Positions 16,111 through 25,503 are shown, counted from the first letter of the stretch. The stretch is DNA of 64,000 nucleotides from Rhodoligotrophos defluvii (GCF_005281615.1 NZ_SZZM01000007.1:1-64000), one strand, 5' to 3'. The notes: generated from the letters alone by a model not told the origin. Translations and numbers: made by a program.

Positions 16111-17825
16111 AAGGAAGCCGAGGGCTCGAAGGTGCCGAAGCCGCGCCGCCAGCAGTCGACGATCTCGCCGACCGTGGCATAGGCGCGGATCGCATCCATG
16201 ACCGGCGGCACCATGTTTTCCCCGGTGGTGCAGGCATGCTCGATCGCCGCGAGCGCGCGCTGGACAGCGGCATTGTCGCGCTCGCGCCTGATGCGCGCGG
16301 TGCGCTCGTGCTGCCGCTCGGCCGTGCTGGCGTCCACGCGGAAGGCGGTGTTCGGCACATGGGGCTTTTGGGGCCACTTGTTCACCGTCACCCATGGCCG
16401 CTCACCGCTGTCGATGCGGCGCTGGCGGCGCTGGGCACCGCGGTTCATGATCTCGCGCGCAAAGCCACTGTCGATGGCGCGCAGGGCTCCGCCGATCTCC
16501 TCGATCCGCTGCAGATGCGCCCACATGGTATCCGCCGTCTTCTTCGTGAGCGTCTCCACGAAATAGGAACCGCCAAGCGGGTCTATGGTGTCGGTGAAGC
16601 CGTGCTCGTGGGCCAGGATCTGCTGGGTGCGGATGGCCACCCGCACGGTCTCTTCCGTCGGCGTGCCGACCGCCTCGTCGTGGGAGGCGATGTAGACATA
16701 GCTCGCCCCGCCGAGCACATAGGCAAGGGTGCCGTAGCCGATGCGGACGATATTGTTCAGCGGCTCCTGCAGGGTCTCCTGGCCATGGCCGTAGACGGTG
16801 GTCTTGAGGGCGAAGGACCTGGGATCCTCAGCGCCGTAGCGGTCTCGCATGAGCCGCGCCCACACCTTGCGCAGGGCGCGCAGGTTGGCCACGGACACGA
16901 AGAAGTCGTGCCGCTCGTCCGGGAACATGTGGAAGAGCGGTGCGACCTGGTCGATGGTGAGGCCGCGGGCGAGCAGAAGATCGATATAGTGGACGGCATT
17001 GGCAAGGGCGAGCGCCGCGCCCCAGGTGGAGCCCGCGCCCCCGGCATTGAGATGGTTGTAGCAGACCGTCAGCGGCGACCAGTTCGGCGCATTGTCCACG
17101 CACCACGCGACCGGATCCACCGCCAGCTTGGCGGCCGGCGCGGGCGGGATGATCTGCGTTCCCCGCGCTAGATATTCCTTGAGCGGATCATTCTGCAGGT
17201 TGACGACATAATCGCCCCATTTGAGGCCCTGCTTTTCGCCAACCACCGCGAACATGGCGAGCACGATGGGGCCTATGGAATTGCCGAGCGTGCCGACCCT
17301 TTCGATGGCGTTGAGCGGAATGCCTTCGAACAACAGCTCCATGTCCGCCAGGGTGTCGATGGACACACCGACGCGGCCGACCTCGCCGGCCGACATCACG
17401 TGGTCGGAATCGTAGCCGCATTGGGTGGGCAGATCGAAGGCGACGAGGATCTGCTCGATGCCGAGATCGATCAGCTTGCGGAAGCGCTTGTTGCACTCGG
17501 TTGCCTCGCCATAGCCGGCATAGGCGGAGACGACGAAGGGCTTCGTTCTGTACATCGCCGGCCCATCGCCCCTGGTGTAGGGGTATTCGCCGGGGAAGCC
17601 TACGTCACGCATATAGTCGAAGCCGATCGCCTCGAGTGATGCCGGGCTGTAGAGCGGCTCGATCACCTCGCCGATGTCGACCTCGAAGGCGCGGCATTCG
17701 GGGCGCACCGCCACGGCGGGCTTGTAGGCCTCGTCCAGCCAGCGTTGATGCTCGCGAGCAATGGAGGACGTCTGCTGCACTGTAGGGTGCTCGGCACTCA
17801 GCGCCTTTCGACTGATCTCATTCAT
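16107..17825 (-). CDS. B12-dependent acyl-CoA mutase, large (catalytic) subunit, divergent
   Basis: The ATG at 17825 has GGGAGGG 6 nt upstream. The 572-residue protein is a methylmalonyl-CoA-mutase-type TIM barrel without the B12 domain, which is encoded separately at 21549. Relative to methylmalonyl-CoA mutase numbering as I recall it, the tyrosine 89 position (Y102), glutamine 197 (Q211), arginine 207 (R221) and histidine 244 (H258) are kept. The usual TIRQYAG block reads VVSAYAG and the usual LSVAFD reads ILVAFD. Arg207 recognises a carboxylate in the classic enzyme. The changes argue against 2-hydroxyisobutyryl-CoA mutase (Ile/Asp pair) and isobutyryl-CoA mutase (Phe/Gln). The substrate is open. 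It overlaps the MeaB-type gene by 8 nt. Confidence 0.85.
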   Translation of the reverse strand: MNEISRKALSAEHPTVQQTSSIAREHQRWLDEAYKPAVAVRPECRAFEVDIGEVIEPLYSPASLEAIGFDYMRDVGFPGEYPYTRGDGPAMYRTKPFVVSAYAGYGEATECNKRFRKLIDLGIEQILVAFDLPTQCGYDSDHVMSAGEVGRVGVSIDTLADMELLFEGIPLNAIERVGTLGNSIGPIVLAMFAVVGEKQGLKWGDYVVNLQNDPLKEYLARGTQIIPPAPAAKLAVDPVAWCVDNAPNWSPLTVCYNHLNAGGAGSTWGAALALANAVHYIDLLLARGLTIDQVAPLFHMFPDERHDFFVSVANLRALRKVWARLMRDRYGAEDPRSFALKTTVYGHGQETLQEPLNNIVRIGYGTLAYVLGGASYVYIASHDEAVGTPTEETVRVAIRTQQILAHEHGFTDTIDPLGGSYFVETLTKKTADTMWAHLQRIEEIGGALRAIDSGFAREIMNRGAQRRQRRIDSGERPWVTVNKWPQKPHVPNTAFRVDASTAERQHERTARIRRERDNAAVQRALAAIEHACTTGENMVPPVMDAIRAYATVGEIVDCWRRGFGTFEPSASF

Positions 17826-18861
17826 GGTCTCCCTCCCGGGACATGGCAAGGAAGCGTTCCGCTGCCGTGTGGCGGTCCAGGCGGCGCAGCGCGACCGCCT
17901 CGATCCATTCGCTCAGCGATCCGCCGGCAAGCGCCACCCGCTCCACCTGCTGCTGCAGCAGCATGGCCTGAAGCACCGACCGCATCTGCGCCTCGGCCTG
18001 GCGCAGGCGCCTTTGCCGGAGGGTGCCGCTCTCGGCGAGCCATCGGCCACAGGCTTCGACCGCCGCGATCAGGGCGGCGACGGAGGTGTCATTGCCCACG
18101 GCCGTATTGACGACGGGCGGATGCCAGTGGCCTTTCGCGCCGGCGGGATCGCCGAACCGTTCCGAAAGCAGAAGCCGGGCATGCCCCGGCACGGCGGCCG
18201 CTTGCGCCTCGACCGCTCCGGCTTGGTTGGCGCCCGGACGTCCTGCGAAAACCAGCGAGAGCATGCTGCGGATATCGGCGGCGACACTGGCCGCGCCCGC
18301 TAGGTCGCTCTTGTTGACCGCATAAACGTCGCCCACCTCCATCAGGCCGGCCTTCGCCGCCTGGAGGGAATCGCCCAGGCCCGGTACGGCCACCACCACC
18401 GTGCAATCGGCCACGAAGGCGACCTCGACCTCGTTCTGCCCAACCCCGACCGTCTCCACCATCACCCTGGTCAGGCCCGAGCCGCCCATGAGCGCGCAGA
18501 TGTCGAAAGCCGATCCGTTCAGGCCTCCGGAATGGCCGCGGGTGGACATGGAGCGGATGAATACCGAACTCAGATCTTCCGAACGCCGCATGCGCACCCG
18601 GTCGCCCAGGATGGCACCGCCGGAAAAGGGGCTCGCCGGGTCCACCGCAAGAATGCCGACGCGATGGCCCTGGGCCGCCCAATGCGCAGCCATGGCATCG
18701 ACGAGGGTCGACTTCCCGGCGCCGGGCGGACCAGTCACTCCCACCACCAGCGTATCGGATGCAGCCGCAACCGCTTCCGCCAGGCATGCCTGCCACCCCG
18801 GCGCCCTGTTCTCAAGGGCGCTGACCGCGCGAGACAGTCTGCGGCGCCAGGCGGTATCCAT
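17818..18861 (-). CDS. MeaB/ArgK-type GTPase, chaperone of the acyl-CoA mutase
   Basis: A 347-residue G3E-type GTPase: Walker A GPPGAGKS (44-51), switch-like AVDPASPFSGGAILGDRVRM, Walker-B-side ETVGVGQNEVEVA and G4 NKSD. ATG 18861 is the first start not overlapping the thiolase much. MeaB proteins load intact adenosylcobalamin into acyl-CoA mutases and eject damaged cofactor. The gene sits directly between the thiolase and the large mutase subunit, the usual place for a dedicated chaperone. The C-terminal part has a long helical dimerisation region. Confidence 0.9.
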   Translation of the reverse strand: MDTAWRRRLSRAVSALENRAPGWQACLAEAVAAASDTLVVGVTGPPGAGKSTLVDAMAAHWAAQGHRVGILAVDPASPFSGGAILGDRVRMRRSEDLSSVFIRSMSTRGHSGGLNGSAFDICALMGGSGLTRVMVETVGVGQNEVEVAFVADCTVVVAVPGLGDSLQAAKAGLMEVGDVYAVNKSDLAGAASVAADIRSMLSLVFAGRPGANQAGAVEAQAAAVPGHARLLLSERFGDPAGAKGHWHPPVVNTAVGNDTSVAALIAAVEACGRWLAESGTLRQRRLRQAEAQMRSVLQAMLLQQQVERVALAGGSLSEWIEAVALRRLDRHTAAERFLAMSREGDHE

Positions 18862-18865
18862 GGGC

Positions 18866-20041
18866 CTAGTCCACCGACAGGAGCAGGGCATCGCCTTGGC
18901 CGTAGCCCCCGCAGATGGCCGCTGTCCCCAGCCCACCACCCTGCCGCCTGAGGCCGTTTGCCAATGTCATCACCAGCCGTGCGCCGCTGGCGCCCAGCGG
19001 ATGGCCGATGGCAACTGCCCCACCAGCGACATTGGTGCGGGCGCGGAGGACTTCAGCCTCGCGAGGATTGTCCTTCGCCAGGCGCAGTGTGCTGACCAGC
19101 GGTGTGGCGGCGAAGGCCTCGTTGATCTCGATGCGGGCGAGTTCCCCCGGCGTCAAACCCGAACGATCCAACAGCTTCAGGATGGCCTTCGCCGGGGTGG
19201 ACGTGCCGGTGGTGGGACCGTCGGCGACCTGGGCATAGCCTATGATCTGTGCCAAGGGTTCAGCCCCACGGCTCTCGGCGAAGCGGCGGGACGCGAGAAC
19301 GAGGAAAGCCGCGCCGTCATTGAGCCCGGGCGCATTGCCCGGCGTGACGGTCGGGCTTCCGTAGACCGTTTTGAGGGTGCTGAGTTTTTCCCGACTGGCA
19401 TCGGCGCGGGGCGACTCATCCACGCTCACCTCGCCGACGGGAAAGATCTCGCCTTCGAAATAGCCCTCGGCCTGGGCTGCGAAATAGCGCTGGTGGCTGG
19501 CGAGCGCCCATTCGTCCTGCGCGGCGCGATCAATGCCGGCCCGCAACGCCTCTTCGCCGGTATAAGCGGCAATCGCCTTGTCGAGGAAATCGGCGCGCAG
19601 GAGCAGCGGGTCGGAGACCGCAACGGGTCCGGGCCGTGCACCCCTCTGCCGCGGCCAGAGGAACGGCGTGTTGCTCAGGCTCTCGAACCCGCCGCAGACG
19701 ATGAGGTCCGCGTCGCCATTGCGGATATCCCGGTAGGCGAGGCCCACCGCCGTCATGCCCGAGCAGCAGGCGCGGTCCACGGCCAGCGACGGTGTGGTCT
19801 CGCGCAGTCCGGAGCCCAGGAGCAGGGCCTGGCGCGCGGGCGTGAGCACGCCGGCACCGATCATGCCCACCCCGGCATAGACCATCTCCACGTCCGCAGG
19901 CGCCGCCTCGCTCTTGCGGAGCGCCTCGGCAATCGCCATTGTCGCCAGCTCAATGGCGGACCGGTCCTTGAGGGCACCGCCAAAGCGGCCGAAGGGCGTG
20001 CGGGCATAGGAGAGGATAACGACGTCGCGGTCGCTCTTCAT
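18866..20041 (-). CDS. Thiolase-family acetyl-CoA acyltransferase
   Basis: A 391-residue thiolase. The nucleophilic cysteine is in DRACCSGMTA (C92), followed by NEAFAA, GGAVAIGHPLGASGAR (histidine) and CGGYGQGDAL (second cysteine), the complete biosynthetic/degradative thiolase set. The start at 20041 overlaps the stop of the ligase gene (ATGA). It either cleaves a beta-ketoacyl-CoA produced after the mutase step or condenses two acyl-CoAs. In this operon, downstream cleavage is the more natural reading. Confidence 0.9.
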   Translation of the reverse strand: MKSDRDVVILSYARTPFGRFGGALKDRSAIELATMAIAEALRKSEAAPADVEMVYAGVGMIGAGVLTPARQALLLGSGLRETTPSLAVDRACCSGMTAVGLAYRDIRNGDADLIVCGGFESLSNTPFLWPRQRGARPGPVAVSDPLLLRADFLDKAIAAYTGEEALRAGIDRAAQDEWALASHQRYFAAQAEGYFEGEIFPVGEVSVDESPRADASREKLSTLKTVYGSPTVTPGNAPGLNDGAAFLVLASRRFAESRGAEPLAQIIGYAQVADGPTTGTSTPAKAILKLLDRSGLTPGELARIEINEAFAATPLVSTLRLAKDNPREAEVLRARTNVAGGAVAIGHPLGASGARLVMTLANGLRRQGGGLGTAAICGGYGQGDALLLSVD

Positions 20042-21552
20042 CACGCAGTTCCTCCGCCTTCCAGCTGCGTGCGCAGTGCCGCCTTGTCGATCTTGCCATT
20101 GGCCGTGCGCGGCAGATGCGGCACGAAATGCCATCGCCGCGGCGCGCGTATGCCGAGCTTCGGCCGGGCATGGGCCTCGCACTGCTCACGCGTCAGCGCC
20201 GCCCCGTCCTCAGGCGCCACGAAGGCCACGCAGATCTCGCCGAACTGGTCGTCGGGCAAGCCGATGACCGCCACCTCCTGCACGCCCGGGCAACTCGAGA
20301 GGCACGCTTCGACTTCGGCCGGATAGATGTTGAAGCCGCCCGAGATGAGCATCTCCTTCGAGCGGCCCACGATATGGATAAGGCCGTCGCTGTCCCGGCG
20401 GGCGAGGTCCCCCGACCACAGCCAGCCATCGCGCAGCACCTTGGCGGTCTCCTCCGGACGATTCCAGTAGCCGCGCATCACATGCTCTGCCTGGATGGTG
20501 ATCTCGCCGATCTCGCCGGTGGGGACTTCTTTGCCGCGCTCGTCGCGCAGTACGATATCGACGAAGCTGTAGGGCCTCCCGATGCAGCCGTGCCTCAGCG
20601 TACCATCCGGCGCCAAGTGCTCGGCGGCGGTTAGGAAGCTGCAGGTCATCATTGCTTCGGTGAGGCCGTAGTTGTGCGTGAGCACATCGCCCCAGCGCGT
20701 CAGGGCCTTTGCCAACGTGTTGCGCTGGATCGCCTCCGCCCCATACCCGACCCAGCGGATGCTCGACAGGTCGTATGAGTCAATGTTGCCGGCGTTCAGG
20801 ATCCGGGTGAGCACGGTGGGCACGCAGCTGAATGCGGTCACCCGCTCGCGCTCCAGGGTCGGCAGCAACTCACCCAGCGCGCCACCCGGCACCAGCACAT
20901 TGGTCGCGCCGCGCAGGAGAAACGGAATGGCATAGGTGCCGCTGGCATGGGTCAGTGGGCCGATATGCGCCAACCGATCGCTCGACCTGATATCGCGATC
21001 GACCAGCATGTTCTTGTAGACGCTGAGCCAATTGCGATGGGACAGCATCACCCCTTTGGGCACGCCCGAGGAGCCCGACGTGTAGTTGATCGAACACAGC
21101 GCGTCATAGTCGTCCGGCGGGTTAGGCGCGCCTGCTTCCGTCGCCAGCAGGGTGCGCCAAGCCGGGCCGCCCTCGGAACCGCCATCCACGTCGACAACCC
21201 ATAAGCCGGTGATGCCCTTGAGCCGTTCGATGGTGGCGGCGTCGGCGAAAACGGCCCGGGCCCCGCAATCATCCAGGATCCGTTGCACCTCGTAGGCGGT
21301 ATAGCGGGCATTGAGCGGCACACGGACAAGGCCCGCCTGTTCCAGGGCGAGCTTCAAGATCAGGTACTCGGCTCTGTTGGCCATGAACAACCCGACGCGG
21401 CTGCCGCGTTCGAGCACCGAGCCGAGCCCGGTGGAGAGCCGTGCGACCATGTGCTCGAGCTCGGCAAAGGTCCAACGCCGGTCGCCATCGACCAACGCGG
21501 TGCGGCCCGCATAACGGCGGAAGGCGTTACGGAGATGGGCATCGACGCTCAA
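20041..21552 (-). CDS. AMP-forming acyl-CoA synthetase
   Basis: A 503-residue ANL-superfamily enzyme. P-loop-like motif YTSGSSGVPKGVMLSHRN, the A5 segment HNYGLTEAM, A7 GDLARRDSDG, A8 VGRSKEMLISGGFNIYPAEVE and the C-terminal catalytic lysine region PRTANGKIDK are all present, so the enzyme should be active. It activates a carboxylic acid with ATP and CoA. Being coupled by overlap to both the B12-binding subunit gene and the thiolase suggests it makes the CoA ester used by the mutase. The substrate cannot be read from sequence. Confidence 0.9.
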   Translation of the reverse strand: MSVDAHLRNAFRRYAGRTALVDGDRRWTFAELEHMVARLSTGLGSVLERGSRVGLFMANRAEYLILKLALEQAGLVRVPLNARYTAYEVQRILDDCGARAVFADAATIERLKGITGLWVVDVDGGSEGGPAWRTLLATEAGAPNPPDDYDALCSINYTSGSSGVPKGVMLSHRNWLSVYKNMLVDRDIRSSDRLAHIGPLTHASGTYAIPFLLRGATNVLVPGGALGELLPTLERERVTAFSCVPTVLTRILNAGNIDSYDLSSIRWVGYGAEAIQRNTLAKALTRWGDVLTHNYGLTEAMMTCSFLTAAEHLAPDGTLRHGCIGRPYSFVDIVLRDERGKEVPTGEIGEITIQAEHVMRGYWNRPEETAKVLRDGWLWSGDLARRDSDGLIHIVGRSKEMLISGGFNIYPAEVEACLSSCPGVQEVAVIGLPDDQFGEICVAFVAPEDGAALTREQCEAHARPKLGIRAPRRWHFVPHLPRTANGKIDKAALRTQLEGGGTA

Positions 21553-21974
21553 GATGCGTCCTCGGCTGGAATGTGCTGCGAGAGAGGAACCGCCGCGGCG
21601 ATGAAATCCGCGATCTCGGCGATGGGCGTGCCGGACAGGAAGACCTTGGCCACGCCGGCATCCAGCAGGGCAGGGATGTCCTCCTGCGGAATGACGCCGC
21701 CGGCGACCAGGATGATATCGTCCGCCCCGGCTTCGACCAGCAGCTGCCGGACCTTCGGAATGAGAACGTTATGGGCGCCCGACAATATGCTGATGCCCAC
21801 CACGTCCACGTCCTCGTCTATGGCGGTGCGCACGATTTGCTCCGGTGTGCGGCGGATGCCGGTATAGATGACCTCCATTCCCGCCTCGAGAAGCCCGCGC
21901 GCCACCACCCTGGCCCCCACGTCGTGGCCATCCAGGCCGACCTTCGCCATCAGGACACGGATTTTGCGGGACAT
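21549..21974 (-). CDS. B12-binding small subunit of the acyl-CoA mutase
   Basis: From ATG 21974 the product is 141 residues starting MSRKIRVLMAKVGLDGHDVGAR. The DxHxxG cobalamin motif (D15, H17, G20) supplies the lower axial histidine; SILSGAH and VAGGVIP complete the Rossmann-like B12 domain. Upstream in-frame starts (to 22109) would add residues not typical of the family. GAGGAA lies about 12 nt before the ATG. First gene of the minus-strand operon, overlapping the ligase start. The two-subunit architecture resembles isobutyryl- and 2-hydroxyisobutyryl-CoA mutases. Confidence 0.9.
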   Translation of the reverse strand: MSRKIRVLMAKVGLDGHDVGARVVARGLLEAGMEVIYTGIRRTPEQIVRTAIDEDVDVVGISILSGAHNVLIPKVRQLLVEAGADDIILVAGGVIPQEDIPALLDAGVAKVFLSGTPIAEIADFIAAAVPLSQHIPAEDAS

Positions 21975-22118
21975 GATCTCGGAAGGTTCCTCAACACCAT
22001 GCCCCAAGCATTTCGCCATCGCCGCGGCGAACGCCAATAAAGTGTTTTTATGTTGCACATAATGAGGGGTGAACCCGCTCGGCGAAGCCGTTTCAATTTC
22101 GATATCCAAAAGAGTGAA

Positions 22119-22137
22119 TTCAAATCTATCTGATAGT
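22119..22137. promoter_or_regulatory. Probable LysR operator, copy 1 (mutase / TRAP divergent region)
   Basis: TTCAAATCTATCTGATAGT, identical over 19 bp to the sequence at 27071-27089 upstream of the LysR gene. Its core CTATC-T-GATAG is a perfect inverted repeat of the T-N11-A LysR-box kind. It lies 145 bp from the B12-subunit start and 193 bp from the TRAP binding-protein start. Confidence 0.7.
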
Positions 22138-22329
22138 GCGAAGTGGCTCCTCTTGCTAAGTCCATTTATTCAAGAAGCAGAGGCAACCAGACGGGCGACG
22201 GCAACGTCGCAGGCACAGGCCTAAATGCTCCGACTATCTCCGCTTCATCTAATGCAAACACGTTGAGGCGCACGTGGCAGCGCAGTGGAGGGCGGCGCGG
22301 GCGCAGGTTCGATACCAGGGAGGGACCAA

Positions 22330-23427
22330 ATGGATCGGCGTTCTTTCATCACGGCGACCGGCGCGCTCGCCATCGGCTCGGTTTCGGCGGCTACATTGGC
22401 CACACCGGCCATCGCGCGCGGGGAGCAGGTTTGGCGAATGGTCACGACCTGGCCGAAGAACTTCCCCGGGATGGGGGTTGGCGCCCAGCGGCTGGCCGAC
22501 CGCATCACGGCGGCGTCTGACGGTCGCCTGACCATCCAGGTGTATTCTGCCGGCGAATTGGTGCCGCCCCTCCAGTCCCTGGATGCCGTTATCGACGGCT
22601 CGGCCGAAATGAGCCATGGCGCTGCCTATTACTGGCAGAACAAGAGTCAGGGTCTCAATTTCTTCACTGGGGTCCCTTACGGAATGACGTCGCGCGAATT
22701 GTCCGGTTGGATCCAATATCTCGGCGGTCAGGAGATATGGGACGAGATTTACGATCAGTTCGGGGTGCAAGGATTCCTGTCGGGCGACACGGGAACCCAG
22801 GCGGGCGGCTGGTTCCGCAAGGAGCTCCACGGTCTCGAAAGCCTGCAGGGGCTGCGTTTCCGCAGCCCTGGTCTCGGCGGCCAGGTGTGGGCCAAGCTCG
22901 GGGCGACGGTGACGAACATGGCAGGGGGAGAAATTTTCCAAGCGCTGCAGTCCGGTGCCCTCGACGCGGCTGAATTCGTCGGGCCCTACAACGACCTGGC
23001 TCTCGGTCTCTACCAGGTCTGCAAGAACTACTACCTCCCAAGCTTTGTCGAACCCGGTGTCGCGACCGAGCTCGTGGTCAGCAAGGAGAAATTCCAGGCC
23101 TTGCCCGCCGATCTTCAGGCCATCATCAAAGACTGCTGCCAAGCGGAATACGACCAGATGGCTGCCGACTTCCAGGTCAATGATCCGCGCGCGCTCCGCA
23201 CTCTTGTCAGCGAACACGGCGTCAAGGTTCTTCAGTTTCCGGACGAGATTCTCAAGGCCGGGGCGAAGGCCTCGGCGGAAATCATAACGGCGTTGCGGGA
23301 CTCGAGTGATCCGCTCACCAAGAAGGTGACCGAGAGCTATATCTCCGCGCTGGCCACCATGCGCGAGCGCGCCGAGCGCACCGAAGTGCCCTATCTCCAA
23401 GCACGCGAACGGTACTTTTCCCTCTGA
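22330..23427 (+). CDS. TRAP transporter substrate-binding protein (TakP/DctP type)
   Basis: ATG 22330 follows AGGGA at a good distance and gives MDRRSFITATGALAIGS, a twin-arginine-like signal peptide ending ATPAIA. The 365-residue protein resembles the alpha-keto-acid binding protein TakP: GELVPPLQSLDAV, GGWFRKELHGLESLQGLRF (with the conserved arginine that grips the carboxylate) and ALDAAEFVGPYNDLALGL. It should act in the periplasm and deliver an organic, probably keto- or hydroxy-, carboxylate to the membrane subunits. It is divergent from the mutase operon and preceded by the shared operator. Confidence 0.9.
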   Translation: MDRRSFITATGALAIGSVSAATLATPAIARGEQVWRMVTTWPKNFPGMGVGAQRLADRITAASDGRLTIQVYSAGELVPPLQSLDAVIDGSAEMSHGAAYYWQNKSQGLNFFTGVPYGMTSRELSGWIQYLGGQEIWDEIYDQFGVQGFLSGDTGTQAGGWFRKELHGLESLQGLRFRSPGLGGQVWAKLGATVTNMAGGEIFQALQSGALDAAEFVGPYNDLALGLYQVCKNYYLPSFVEPGVATELVVSKEKFQALPADLQAIIKDCCQAEYDQMAADFQVNDPRALRTLVSEHGVKVLQFPDEILKAGAKASAEIITALRDSSDPLTKKVTESYISALATMRERAERTEVPYLQARERYFSL

Positions 23428-23447
23428 GCACTGAACGACATTTGAAG

Positions 23448-23466
23448 GCCCGGAGCCGCTCCGGGC
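23448..23466 (+). terminator. Intercistronic hairpin between TRAP binding protein and permease genes
   Basis: GCCCGGAGC and GCTCCGGGC are perfectly complementary with one base between, so 7-8 pairs can form. There is no T run, so it is more likely an mRNA-stabilising or attenuating hairpin that favours the binding protein over the permeases. Confidence 0.55.
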
Positions 23467-23506
23467 TTATGTCTTCGGTTGCTTGCAAGGGGAGGGCTGT
23501 CGTCGC

Positions 23507-24112
23507 ATGCAGGAATGCAGTTCACAGCAGAGGCGGACTTGGAGTTTCCTGTTCGCCAAACTGGCTGTCGCGGTCGTCATCGCAATTTGCGCCGTCAACA
23601 GGTGGGCCGGGACCATATTGTCCTGGCTGTCGCTCGCCGTCGTTCTCGTGTGCTTCACCGTGGTCGTGCAGCGCTATGTGTTCGCGACCAGCCACATCTG
23701 GATGCAGGACCTATACGTGTGGCTCAACGGTGCGATGTTCACCGGGGTTGCGGGCTATGCGCTGCTGCGCAATGACCATGTCCGGGTCGATATTTTCTAC
23801 CGTCCCGCGGCAACCCTCACCAAGGCCTTGATCGACCTTACTGGCGTGGTTCTGTTTCTCCTGCCTTTCTGCTGGGTGGTTTCCGTCTATGCCTGGCCGT
23901 TCATAGCGCGGTCATGGCGCCTCCAGGAAGCTTCCGCCATTGGCGGCGGGATGCCAGGATTGTTCATCCTGAAAAGCTTCATTCTCGTCTTCTCGGGCCT
24001 GCTTGCTCTGCAAGGTATGGCGATTGCCCTTCGCAGCATCCTGGTTTTCGCGGGGCGCGAACACCTGCTTCCCGCCGAGCTGCGATATGAGAACAATGGG
24101 AGCTCTCACTGA
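23507..24112 (+). CDS. TRAP transporter small permease (DctQ type)
   Basis: A 201-residue four-helix membrane protein: hydrophobic spans near residues 24-40, 43-63, about 110-135 and 150-175. The typical DctQ segment QRYVFATSHIWMQDLYVWLN is followed by GYALLRNDHVRVDIFYR. ATG 23507 has AGGGGAGGG 10 nt upstream; a TTG 24 bp earlier is less likely. Its stop overlaps the large-permease start. DctQ joins DctM to form the sodium-driven transporter. Confidence 0.9.
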   Translation: MQECSSQQRRTWSFLFAKLAVAVVIAICAVNRWAGTILSWLSLAVVLVCFTVVVQRYVFATSHIWMQDLYVWLNGAMFTGVAGYALLRNDHVRVDIFYRPAATLTKALIDLTGVVLFLLPFCWVVSVYAWPFIARSWRLQEASAIGGGMPGLFILKSFILVFSGLLALQGMAIALRSILVFAGREHLLPAELRYENNGSSH

Positions 24113-25503
24113 TGCAGCCAGTGCTCCTCGGCGAAATCCTCGCCGGCTTGATGTTCTTCGGCATTATCGGCCTCCTCATGCTGGGGTTTCCCGTCGCCTT
24201 CTCCTTGGCCGGCGCCTCGTTGCTGTTTGGCTTGGCCGGCGCTTTTCTCGGCGTGTTCGATCCATCGAATTTCAGCAGCCTTGCCGCACGCTATATCGGT
24301 TTTATGACCAACGAAGTGCTGGTGGCGGTTCCGCTATTCATCTTCATGGGCGTCATGCTCGAACGGTCGCGGATCGCGGAGCAACTGCTGCTCACGATGG
24401 GCAAGCTCTTCGGCAATCTGCGCGGCGGCCTGGGCATATCGGTGGTCGTCGTCGGCGCCATGCTTGCGGCGTCGACGGGCGTTGTCGGCGCCACGGTCGT
24501 GACAATGGGTCTGATTTCGCTCCCCGCGATGCTGCGGGCCGGCTACGATCCGAAGCTGGCTTCCGGCGTCATCTGCGCATCGGGAACACTGGGGCAGATC
24601 ATTCCTCCCTCGACCGTGCTCATTTTCATGGGCGATATGCTGGCGGGCATCAATGCGCAGGTGCAGATGACCAAAGGCAATTTTGCCCCGACCCCCATTT
24701 CCGTTGGCGACCTCTTCGCGGGAGCATTGTTCCCTGGTCTTCTCCTCGTTTCGCTCTATCTCTCCTGGGTGGTCCTGAAGGCAATTGTTGCGCCTGCATC
24801 CTGTCCGGCAACGCCCGTACCCGCGGAGGAAAGGAAGCACCTCTTTCGAGACGTCCTGGTCGCTCTCGTGCCACCACTCCTGCTTATCGTCGCGGTGCTC
24901 GGCTCGATCCTTGGGGGTATTGCGACAGCAACGGAAGCCGCAGCGGTGGGCGCGGTCGGAGCCATGGTCCTCGCTGCCTTGCGGTGGCGGCTCTCGTTAA
25001 CGGTGCTACGCGAAGCGGCCATTTCGACCGCCACCATCACATCCATGGTCTTCGTCATCCTGTTCGGAGCGTCGGTCTTCTCGATCGTCTTTCGCCTGAT
25101 GGGTGGCGACAATCTGGTTCACGAGCTGCTTTCCGCCCTGCCGGGCAAGGAGATCGCCGCCGTGGCGGTGGTGATGCTCATCATGTTTCTGTTGGGCTTC
25201 ATCCTCGACACGTTCGAGATCATCTTCATCGTGATCCCCGTCACCGCGCCGATCCTGCTCCATTTGGGCGTCGACCCGCTTTGGCTGGGCGTACTGGTCG
25301 GGGTGAACCTGCAAACGAGCTTCCTCACGCCGCCTTTTGGATTTGCGCTCTTCTACCTGCGCGGTGTTGCGCCGGCGAGCTTGACCACCGGAATGATCTA
25401 CAAGGGGATCATTCCCTTCACATGCTTGCAGCTGTTTGCCATTGCCACCATGTTCGCCTTTCCGGAATTGGCGACTTGGCTTCCGCAATGGCTCTATCGT
25501 TGA
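24112..25503 (+). CDS. TRAP transporter large permease (DctM type)
   Basis: A 463-residue protein with about 12 hydrophobic segments and DctM signatures: PLFIFMGVMLERSRIAEQLL, the GVVGATVVTMGLISLPAML hairpin, SGTLGQIIPPSTVLIFMGD and TPPFGFALFYLRGVAP. It is the transport subunit of the TRAP system. The start is coupled to the small permease by ATGA. No sign of damage. Together with the binding protein it makes the operon a complete importer. Confidence 0.93.
   Translation: MQPVLLGEILAGLMFFGIIGLLMLGFPVAFSLAGASLLFGLAGAFLGVFDPSNFSSLAARYIGFMTNEVLVAVPLFIFMGVMLERSRIAEQLLLTMGKLFGNLRGGLGISVVVVGAMLAASTGVVGATVVTMGLISLPAMLRAGYDPKLASGVICASGTLGQIIPPSTVLIFMGDMLAGINAQVQMTKGNFAPTPISVGDLFAGALFPGLLLVSLYLSWVVLKAIVAPASCPATPVPAEERKHLFRDVLVALVPPLLLIVAVLGSILGGIATATEAAAVGAVGAMVLAALRWRLSLTVLREAAISTATITSMVFVILFGASVFSIVFRLMGGDNLVHELLSALPGKEIAAVAVVMLIMFLLGFILDTFEIIFIVIPVTAPILLHLGVDPLWLGVLVGVNLQTSFLTPPFGFALFYLRGVAPASLTTGMIYKGIIPFTCLQLFAIATMFAFPELATWLPQWLYR

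Noticed and set aside
16107-17825. 2-Hydroxyisobutyryl-CoA mutase (HcmA) assignment
   Set aside because: Two separate subunits, a ligase and a MeaB-like gene fit, but the Ile and Asp positions typical of HcmA are Tyr and Ala here.
16107-17825. Plain methylmalonyl-CoA mutase assignment
   Set aside because: The protein lacks the fused B12 domain, and the TIRQ and LSVAFD blocks are altered, so the substrate should not be assumed.
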